NCBI GenBank assembly: GCA_910585665.1
Contig: CAJUFI010000075.1
Span: 1,283-19,829, forward strand
DNA: 18,547 nucleotides
Direction of reading: 5' to 3'
From: an uncultured Acetatifactor sp.
GTDB lineage: Bacteria; Bacillota; Clostridia; Lachnospirales; Lachnospiraceae
The notes beneath the pieces are model-generated. The model saw only the letters and a list, made by a program, of their open reading frames with translations. It did not search any database and was not told the DNA's origin. Made by a program: the position numbers and the translations under genes. This document shows, in pieces, positions 12,932 through 18,547 of this stretch (its first letter is position 1; each line of letters opens with the position of its first letter).

Positions 12932-13921
12932 ATGAAACAGGAGCAAATAACATCTTTAGAAAATAAAATAAAAAAAGAATATGGCAATATAACCGGAATC
13001 ATTGTACTGAAAGATAATAATGCTGCTTACGAAAGTTATTTTAATCAGTGTTCAGAATATGACCCCATTCATATTTTTTCGGTGACGAAAAGCATCATTT
13101 CCATGTTATTCGGAATTGCCTTAGATAAAGGCTGTATCAAAAACCTTGATGAAAAAGTAATTGATTTTTTTCCAAATTATCAAACCAGGAAAAGGGAGAA
13201 AACAATACAGCATGTTACAATCCGGAATCTGCTTACAATGACCGCCCCCTATAAGTATAGGTTTAACCCTTATCCAAAATATTTTTCCAGTGATGATTGG
13301 GTAATTTCCTCTCTTGATCTTTTGGGCGGAAACGGAAAAATTGGGAATTTCAAATATGCTCCTGTCATCGGAATTGATATTTTATCGGGCATACTTGTCA
13401 ATGCTACAGGGAAATCCGTATTAGAATTTGCACAGGACAATCTTTTTTCTCCGTTGGGAATTTCGGTGGATAAAAACATCTATTTTCAAAGCAAAGAAGA
13501 ACAACTGGATTTTTATCAATCAAAGGGTGCAAACGGCTGGGTTGCTGACCCGAAGGGAACGAATACGGCTGGCTGGGGATTATCCCTTACAACTATGGAT
13601 ATGGCTAAATTAGGGCAGTTATATTTGAATGAGGGACATTGGAACGGCAGACAGGTTATTTCCGATCAATGGATTTTCGAGAGTACGCAGGTACAAAGCG
13701 TTTGGAAAGCACGCCATTTAAAGTATGGGTATTTGTGGTGGGTTATAGATGAAGCGGAGCATTCGTATGCGGCTTTAGGTGACGGTGGAAATGCGATATA
13801 TGTCAATGTTAAAGACAAAATTGTAGTCGCTATTTCCTCTTTATTTGTTCCAAGAGTGAAAGACAGGATAGATTTCATAAAAAGAGAGATTGAACCCCTA
13901 TTTATACTGTGCACCGGTTAA
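12932..13921 (+). CDS. Serine hydrolase, beta-lactamase class C-like
   Basis: 329 residues. The active-site motif is S50-V-T-K53 in IFSVTKSIISML. The second motif, normally YSN, reads YAP (residues 142-144, FKYAPVIGIDILSG), and the third corresponds to GDGGN (283-287). The family covers beta-lactamases, D-amino-peptidases, esterases and penicillin-binding proteins. The altered second motif suggests an esterase or peptidase more than an efficient beta-lactamase. There is no signal peptide or membrane helix, so the enzyme is predicted to stay in the cytoplasm, unlike true beta-lactamases. The gene follows the MerR regulator with GGAGG about 13 bases before the ATG. The likely role is detoxifying or processing the inducer sensed by the regulator; this is inference from the pairing. 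Confidence 0.8.
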   Translation: MKQEQITSLENKIKKEYGNITGIIVLKDNNAAYESYFNQCSEYDPIHIFSVTKSIISMLFGIALDKGCIKNLDEKVIDFFPNYQTRKREKTIQHVTIRNLLTMTAPYKYRFNPYPKYFSSDDWVISSLDLLGGNGKIGNFKYAPVIGIDILSGILVNATGKSVLEFAQDNLFSPLGISVDKNIYFQSKEEQLDFYQSKGANGWVADPKGTNTAGWGLSLTTMDMAKLGQLYLNEGHWNGRQVISDQWIFESTQVQSVWKARHLKYGYLWWVIDEAEHSYAALGDGGNAIYVNVKDKIVVAISSLFVPRVKDRIDFIKREIEPLFILCTG

Positions 13922-14445
13922 ATTTGCAGTACAAGTAAAATTAAGTATATGATAGTCGGACAGCCGCAAGCGGTAAATAAAAAACCGTTGTTGGCGGCAG
14001 TATTGCGGCGCTACTCCGCGCACATCAAATTTAAAATTCCGTTTCGACCGTTAGGGGTAACAAAGAGGGCGAAATCAGCAGACTGCTTGTTACGCCTTAG
14101 TTTTACGGTGATAAGGAAGTATTCACAACAGCTTATTTGGTTTTAGGGTGTAATTATAAAAAATGGCGGGATTTCAGGTTATAAATATTCATTGCATGTT
14201 GTAGGTAAATATTTTATAATCAAGGCAGTGGAAACCAGTAGTCCATACCGAACCCCCATGCAAATATTCCGGTCTGTTTCGCAATCGCACAAGCCCGGAG
14301 TACGAGCTGTAGCCCTCTGCGCGATAGGTTTCTGTACTTGCGCGCTGGGGAAGATATTTTCCGAAAATTTGCACGAGAATTTGCACAGGGGCCTGAAGGA
14401 TAGCCCGCCGGAACCCCAATCAAGATAGAGAAAGTGAGATTTTGA
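13922..14445. other. Intergenic region, no gene recognised
   Basis: About 520 bp separate the serine hydrolase from the lipoprotein gene. A 65-codon plus-strand frame (13949-14146) lacks a ribosome site and recognisable motif. A weak inverted repeat, GTAACAA with TTGTTAC, lies near 14055-14095. A 12-bp tandem duplication, AATTTGCACGAG then AATTTGCACAGG, lies at 14366-14389. Long minus-strand frames across 14220-14717 are shadows of the lipoprotein gene. The low-complexity mixture here may be the edge of the transferred MerR cassette. Confidence 0.45.
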
Positions 14446-15711
14446 ATGAAAAGACAAAAGCTGGCCCTGCTGTGCGGTATGGCCGCCCTTTTCCTTACGG
14501 CCTGTGGAAGAAACAATACAATAACGATACCGGATGTAGAGACAAAAGAAAACCAGCCGCAAAGCAGCGACGTGAAAGCGGAAGACAGCCCGGATAATTC
14601 AGACGACTCAGAACCAAAAGAAAACCAGCCGCAAAGCAGTGGTGCGAAAGAGGAAGACGGCCCGGATGATTCAGACGATTCAGAAAACAAGGAAGCTTCA
14701 GGCACAGAAACGGACATGGAAAGCCCTGCCGATAAGGAGCCCTGGGAGCAGGCATACCTTGATTATCTGGATGGATTTGAAGCCAGCGGTTCCTGCACTT
14801 ACAGCCTGATCTATGTGGACGAAGATGAGATTCCGGAGCTTGTGATAGATTCCGGCTTTGAAGCGGGAGGCTGCCAGATTTTGACCTGGCATGATGGGGT
14901 TCTGGATGTGCTGCAGACCAGCCGCCTGTATTTTACCTATATTGAGAAAGGGAATCTCCTCTGCAATTCCGAAGGGAACATGGGATATTATTATGATAAT
15001 GTATACGCCATCAAGGACGGCTCCTGGGATTTCATAGGCGGAGGAACCTGCCAGGATCCGCCGGACGGGCCGAAGCTTGATGAAAATGATGATTATATTT
15101 TCGAATACCATTGGCTGGAGCAGCCGGTAGAGAAAGCGGAATATGAACAGCGGTTTCATGCCGTTTATCCGGAAGAGGAGGGAAAGACGCCGGAGACGTA
15201 TTATATTGAAGTTGAGATGCGCTCTCTGCTGGAAAGAAAGGAAACGGCCTCGGCAGCACACCGCTATGAACTGATCGTGGAAGATTTGACGTGGACAGAG
15301 GCGTATGAGGCCTGTGAGGAAAAGGGCGGTTATCTGGCGACCCTCACCTCATGGGAAGAATTCCGGCAGGTGCAGGAACAGATTGTTTCGGAAGAAAAAA
15401 CGGCAGTTACATTCTTTGTAGGCGCCAACAGGGCGGACAGATTTGGATTCGGCTGGCTGGAGCCCGGAACGCCGGAGGGATACGGTATGTTAGACCTGTA
15501 TAAGGCCCTGTTCGCCGGTTTCTGGCTGGAGGGCGAGCCAAGCTATGAGGGGCTTACCGAGGACGGGAGAGAGGTAAAAGAGGAATACGTAGCCATCCTA
15601 TACCGAAAGGCGGATGGCAGGTGCTACCTCAACGATGTGCCGGAGGATATCCTGTCTGCCGCGCCCTCCTATGCAGGACGGATCGGTTATATTTGTGAAT
15701 ATGATGAATGA
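14446..15711 (+). CDS. Lipoprotein with C-type-lectin-like C-terminal domain
   Basis: 421 residues. An N-terminal signal peptide ends in the lipobox LTAC with the lipidated Cys20, so the protein should be anchored to the outer face of the membrane. Residues about 32-79 are two acidic, Gln/Ser-rich 24-residue repeats that act as a linker. Residues about 97-250 form a domain of the type YVDEDEIPELVIDSGF ... GYYYDNVYAIKDGSWDFIGGG, seen in many Lachnospiraceae lipoproteins of unknown role. The C-terminal part (about 270-421) resembles a C-type lectin fold: LTWTEAYEACEEKGGYLATLTSWEEFRQV, FVGANR, WLEPG and CYLNDVP ... GRIGYICEY. The WLND-like motif is degenerate, so sugar binding is doubtful. The TfoX gene starts 62 bp downstream. 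The ligand is unknown. Confidence 0.85.
   Translation: MKRQKLALLCGMAALFLTACGRNNTITIPDVETKENQPQSSDVKAEDSPDNSDDSEPKENQPQSSGAKEEDGPDDSDDSENKEASGTETDMESPADKEPWEQAYLDYLDGFEASGSCTYSLIYVDEDEIPELVIDSGFEAGGCQILTWHDGVLDVLQTSRLYFTYIEKGNLLCNSEGNMGYYYDNVYAIKDGSWDFIGGGTCQDPPDGPKLDENDDYIFEYHWLEQPVEKAEYEQRFHAVYPEEEGKTPETYYIEVEMRSLLERKETASAAHRYELIVEDLTWTEAYEACEEKGGYLATLTSWEEFRQVQEQIVSEEKTAVTFFVGANRADRFGFGWLEPGTPEGYGMLDLYKALFAGFWLEGEPSYEGLTEDGREVKEEYVAILYRKADGRCYLNDVPEDILSAAPSYAGRIGYICEYDE
14539..14682 (+). repeat. In-frame 72-bp tandem duplication in the lipoprotein linker
   Basis: Two 24-codon units (14539-14610, 14611-14682), with shared text such as KENQPQSS and the ends DNSDDSE and DDSDDSE, lie right behind the lipid anchor. 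The DNA units are closely similar, so this is a recent duplication or a length-variable tract that sets how far the lectin-like domain stands off the membrane. Confidence 0.85.
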
Positions 15712-15773
15712 GCGGTCTACAGAACTGCCGGTAATAGGAATGCGCGACTGTAGTCGTTTGAGGAGAGAAGAAC

Positions 15774-16031
15774 ATGGCGGAATTGGCATCCATGATGAAT
15801 ATTGGCAGGGAAATGGCAAAGAAGCTGGATTCCGTTGGGATTGGCTCGGCGGAGGAGCTGATCCGTTCAGGCGCGGAACAGGCCTTCCTGAAATTGAAGG
15901 AAAGGTATCCGAATGTCTGTCTGGTGCATTTGTATGCCTTGGAAGGAGCGGTCTGCAATGTGGAGTTCAACAGCCTTCCCGAGAGCAGAAAAAAGGAACT
16001 GAAAGAGTTCAGCGATTTTCTGAAAAGATGA
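15774..16031 (+). CDS. TfoX C-terminal domain protein
   Basis: 85 residues. The whole protein is the TfoX/Sxy C-terminal helix-hairpin-helix-like domain: MNIGREMAKKLDSVGIGSAEELIRSGAEQAFLKLKERYPNVCLVHLYALEGAV ... LPESRKKELKEFSDFLKR. In Gram-negatives the full TfoX protein controls competence genes. Stand-alone C-terminal versions are common in Firmicutes, where their role is not settled; DNA or protein binding is assumed. No N-terminal TfoX domain is present upstream, so this is a natural short form, not a truncation. GAGGAGAG lies about 8 bases before the ATG. A mobile element sits immediately after its stop codon (16040-16151). Confidence 0.83.
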   Translation: MAELASMMNIGREMAKKLDSVGIGSAEELIRSGAEQAFLKLKERYPNVCLVHLYALEGAVCNVEFNSLPESRKKELKEFSDFLKR

Positions 16032-16039
16032 AAAATAAT

Positions 16040-16151
16040 GGTGTTAGTCAGCATATGGGTTGGTAAGCCGCTTTCCCCATTTGCAGTCCGCATATTTTAA
16101 GGTCCTGAAAAGCCTGAAATTGTGCCACCAACCCACTTACTGACTAACACC
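16040..16151. mobile_element. 112-bp MITE-like element with 25-bp TIRs and 8-bp target duplication
   Basis: The ends are inverted repeats of 25 bp (16040-16064 and 16127-16151) that match at 22 positions; the outer 12, GGTGTTAGTCAG, are perfect. Both sides carry the 8-bp word AAAATAAT (16032-16039 and 16152-16159), a target-site duplication. The left duplication starts right after the TfoX stop codon (16029-16031) and the right one ends just before the ribosome site of the next gene. No coding capacity. It is unrelated in end sequence to the element at 320-478 and to the 100-bp repeats. Confidence 0.85.
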
Positions 16152-16180
16152 AAAATAATTTATGGGAGAGAGGGATTGAT

Positions 16181-17074
16181 ATGCGGTGCAACCAGGTGAG
16201 AATTTTGATAGAACGTTTCGGGAAGTATGTTCCGGAGGACTATCCGGGTGATGTTCAGCGGATTTCAGTGTATGTGGACGATTTTAAGTCCATTTATGCA
16301 GCGTTGTCCAAAGCATATGCGCTAGCCGTGGATGAACTGGCGGAATATGAGCAGATTGGGGTAAGGGCCGATGTGAGCACGAATGAGTATTCTAAGTCGG
16401 ATTACAGGGAAATGCACGGGAAACTCCCGAAAGGGAGGTTGCGGTATGAGGATGATGACAACTGGGAGTATTATGACAGCCGTTTAGAGCTATGCCAGGA
16501 CTATATTTGGGCGTTTGAGCACAGCGCGGAGATTCTGGAAGTGATAAAGGGAAGCAAAGACAAAAGAGATATGATTGTTTCCCTGAAAGAAGCGTTTGAC
16601 CTATCCGACTATCAGGTAAAGAAGCTGCTGCAGATCCGATTTGACATGCTCACGGAGCAGGAATATAAAAGCTATCAAGAGGAAGCGGCGAAGATGAAAG
16701 AAAGAAGGAACGGCATACCAGATCTGCCATACGATGACGAAAGCCGGGAGAGATATGCCCGGACGCAGATCGGTAAGCTGGACCGTCAGATAGAGGAAGC
16801 AAAGGCGCATCTGCTTGCGGCGGAGAACTATCCCGAAATCATTGCAATCATGGAAAATGCCGATGGGTTCCATGAATATGCGGAGACAATGAGAGAAAAG
16901 TTTGGGTTTAGCCAGGAGCAGTCCAGGTATTTCCAGCACATGTCCATTCAGGATTTCGACAGAAAAAAACGCGAAGAGACGCGGAAAAAACTGGATTGGC
17001 TGATGAACAGCAGAGAGATGTATGAGAAAGATTTGCGGAAGGAAGAGCCGGCCAGGGAACCCAAGCGGGACTGA
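16181..17074 (+). CDS. Uncharacterised protein with a GyrA/ParC exit-gate-like segment
   Basis: 297 residues, no signal peptide or membrane helix. Residues about 104-175 (QDYIWAFEHSAEILEVIKGSKDK ... FDLSDYQVKKLLQIRFDMLTEQE) follow the pattern of the GyrA/ParC helical gate: the ALDHID..I..IR.S, F.LS..QA..IL.MRL..LTG region just before the C-terminal domain. The breakage-reunion (tyrosine) domain and the beta-pinwheel of gyrase are absent, so this is not a topoisomerase. The first 100 residues and the last 100 (charged helical, likely coiled coil) are not recognised. The start has GGGAGAGAGGG 7-17 bases upstream. It overlaps nothing, is followed 22 bp later by the DUF2200 gene, and probably shared an operon with the TfoX gene before the mobile element inserted. 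Confidence 0.6.
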   Translation: MRCNQVRILIERFGKYVPEDYPGDVQRISVYVDDFKSIYAALSKAYALAVDELAEYEQIGVRADVSTNEYSKSDYREMHGKLPKGRLRYEDDDNWEYYDSRLELCQDYIWAFEHSAEILEVIKGSKDKRDMIVSLKEAFDLSDYQVKKLLQIRFDMLTEQEYKSYQEEAAKMKERRNGIPDLPYDDESRERYARTQIGKLDRQIEEAKAHLLAAENYPEIIAIMENADGFHEYAETMREKFGFSQEQSRYFQHMSIQDFDRKKREETRKKLDWLMNSREMYEKDLRKEEPAREPKRD

Positions 17075-17096
17075 GATTCTTCCAGGGAGGTGCATC

Positions 17097-17447
17097 ATGG
17101 CGAACGAAAAGATATACGGCATGCCTTTTGGGAAACTGTATCCCATGCTGATTGCAAAGGCGGAGAAGAAAGGGCGCACCAGGGCAGAAGTGGACGAAGT
17201 CACCGCCTGGCTGACAGGATACAGCAGGGAAAGATTAGAGGAACTGATGGAAAGCGATATCACCTACGGGGACTTCTTCCTGCAGGCTCCGGCATTGAAC
17301 CCGAACCGCAGGCTGATAAAAGGCGTGGTCTGCGGAGTCCGCGTGGAGGATATTGAAGAGCCCCTGATGCAGGAAATCCGCTACCTGGACAAGTTGGTGG
17401 ACGAGCTTGCCAAAGGGAAGGCGATGGAGAAAATCCTGCGTCGGTGA
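17097..17447 (+). CDS. DUF2200 family protein
   Basis: 116 residues, close to the family length. The start ATG 17097 has GGGAGG (17085-17090) 6 bases upstream; an earlier in-frame start would overlap the previous gene. The family pattern is clear: KIYGMPFGKLYPMLIAKAEKKGRT, VDEVTAWLTGYS, then the highly conserved ALNPNRRLIKGVVCGVRVEDIEEPLMQEIRYLDKLVDELAKGK. The near-invariant C-terminus suggests a binding site, but no function is established for this family. It is cytoplasmic by sequence. It follows the GyrA-like gene by 22 bp, so co-transcription is likely. Confidence 0.92.
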   Translation: MANEKIYGMPFGKLYPMLIAKAEKKGRTRAEVDEVTAWLTGYSRERLEELMESDITYGDFFLQAPALNPNRRLIKGVVCGVRVEDIEEPLMQEIRYLDKLVDELAKGKAMEKILRR

Positions 17448-17594
17448 TGTCTTCCGGAAAAGGGGATATGCCTTGAGAACCTACGGGGCTACCCGATTTG
17501 CTTTGAGGGGCGCTGGAAACACTTGGAAGATTTAAAAAAATAGGTTACTTTAAAGAATTAAGTACAAATGTAAAATAAAAGGGGGATTTATAGG

Positions 17595-18509
17595 ATGGGA
17601 TACGTAGGATTAAGATGGTATAAGTGTGATTTTCATTTGCACACAATGTGCAGCGCGTGCTACAGGGAGAAGAAAGATACTCCAAGTGAATGGGTTGAGG
17701 AAGTAAAAAGGAAAGGATTACAGTGTATAGCGATTACAGATCATAATGACTACAGAGGAATAGATGAAATTAAAGCAATATGTGAAGGAGAGGGAATAGT
17801 AGTTTTCCCGGCGGTAGAGTTATCGTGTGATTCAAGTAAAATCCATATTCTAATCCTTTTTGATGTTCACTGTGAGGGAGCTGATGTAAGAGACTTTTTG
17901 GCAAAGGTAGGAATCACAAAAAATGAATTGGGAAATAGCGCTAATACCTCTAATGGGAGTATTTTTGAGATATGCGATATGGCGCAAAAGGCGGGAGCAT
18001 TGGTGATAGCTGCCCATATAGATGATTACAGCGGAATTTCTCAAATCAGCCATGACAATATCAAAAAGGTTTTGGACAGAAAATATATAAATGCTGTTCA
18101 GATTGTGAATAAGAGTGTATGGGATGTGTATGAAAACAACAAGGATATAAAAGAGACATGCAGATTATTAAGTGAAAAATATGACAAGGAAATTTCAGAT
18201 GATAAAGCAAAAGAATGGTACAAGGCCTACTCGTTGGCAAAAGAAGCTGGATTGCCATTTCTGACATTTTCTGATAATCCGTGTTCAGAAAAAGATGCAA
18301 AGCATGGTTTATGGGGAATCGGAAGAAATTATTCCTGGCTTAAAATGGATCAAAAGCCGAATCTGGAAAGCGTGCGTCAGGCATTGTTATCTTATGATAT
18401 GAGAGTACGGAATGAGTATGAAAGTCCCAATAAGCCGGATGCAGAGCCAGAATTGTGGATAAAGTCCATAAAAGCAACCGACACACTCCTTAATATGTTA
18501 ACTTCCTGA
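17595..18509 (+). CDS. PHP-domain protein, resembling the N-terminal part of TrlF-type ATPases
   Basis: 304 residues. A PHP metal-dependent phosphoesterase domain has complete metal-binding motifs: H14-L-H16, TDH (48-50), E75 in PAVEL and AAHID with H141. The C-terminal stretch TFSDNP ... KHGLWGIGRNYSWLKMD then EYESPNKP ... ELWIKSIKA matches, by memory, the region before the ATPase domain in TrlF-family PHP-AAA proteins (phage-defence-associated). There the text continues into NFNPQLN..IGGRG.GKS. Here a TGA stops the frame just before NFTPE, and another stop follows nine codons later. The ATPase half is therefore missing or out of frame, at least up to the window end. GGGGG lies 9-13 bases before the ATG. 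The gene is AT-rich, as expected for a defence island. Confidence 0.7.
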   Translation: MGYVGLRWYKCDFHLHTMCSACYREKKDTPSEWVEEVKRKGLQCIAITDHNDYRGIDEIKAICEGEGIVVFPAVELSCDSSKIHILILFDVHCEGADVRDFLAKVGITKNELGNSANTSNGSIFEICDMAQKAGALVIAAHIDDYSGISQISHDNIKKVLDRKYINAVQIVNKSVWDVYENNKDIKETCRLLSEKYDKEISDDKAKEWYKAYSLAKEAGLPFLTFSDNPCSEKDAKHGLWGIGRNYSWLKMDQKPNLESVRQALLSYDMRVRNEYESPNKPDAEPELWIKSIKATDTLLNMLTS

Positions 18510-18547
18510 AATTTTACACCTGAACGTTTTCGACAATAGAAAAATAA

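Noticed and set aside
14220..14717. 165-codon minus-strand frame rich in serine
   Set aside because: Its serine-rich part is the complement of the lipoprotein's acidic linker; no start signal.

Overview
The window looks like accessory chromosome of a Gram-positive, Bacillota-type gut anaerobe. A Lachnospiraceae relative (Enterocloster, Clostridium or Blautia-like) is my best guess. The reasons are strong AGGAGG ribosome sites, Bce-type peptide-resistance genes, a YtrA-type GntR/ABC operon, a DUF2200 protein, a TfoX C-terminal protein and several sigma-A-like promoters with 17-bp spacers. Base composition is mosaic by eye: GC-rich blocks (bceRS/bceAB, the siderophore-type ATPase, the GntR/ABC operon) alternate with AT-rich ones (ATP-grasp gene, toxin-antitoxin pair, MerR/hydrolase pair, PHP gene). 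No rRNA, tRNA, CRISPR array or full-length insertion sequence was found.

Layout. 1-666: intergenic DNA with a 159-bp MITE-like element and a hairpin. 667-1524: ATP-grasp (R2K-like) protein. 1743-2261: small uncharacterised protein. 2393-4131: BceR/BceS-type two-component system. 4318-4970 (minus strand): PIN-domain toxin followed by an overlapping 59-aa probable antitoxin. 5410-8210: BceA/BceB-type ABC transporter, preceded by a TGACA-N4-TGTCA dyad that fits a BceR-type operator. 8374-8655: nested tandem repeat. 8712-9488: FecE/FepC-like ATPase without its permease or binding protein. 9763-11627 (minus): GntR (YtrA-like) regulator, ABC ATPase and ABC-2 permease as an overlapping operon. 12033-13921: MerR regulator with a textbook 19-bp-spacer promoter, then a serine hydrolase. 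14446-15711: lipoprotein with a C-type-lectin-like end. 15774-17447: TfoX C-terminal protein, a protein carrying a GyrA exit-gate-like segment, and a DUF2200 protein. 17595-18509: PHP-domain protein resembling the N-terminal part of TrlF-type ATPases, apparently cut short.

How it fits together. BceRS and BceAB form one antimicrobial-peptide sensing and resistance module, now split by about 1.3 kb that holds the toxin-antitoxin pair. The GntR operon and the MerR pair are two further self-regulated stress or efflux cassettes.

The most unusual feature is a family of about 100-bp imperfectly palindromic repeats, present five times between 1.58 and 11.86 kb. They sit only between gene modules. 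Two inverted copies bracket the toxin-antitoxin pair and two direct copies bracket the GntR/ABC operon. Two other small mobile-looking elements (at 320-478 and 16040-16151) have about 25-bp terminal inverted repeats and 8-bp target duplications.
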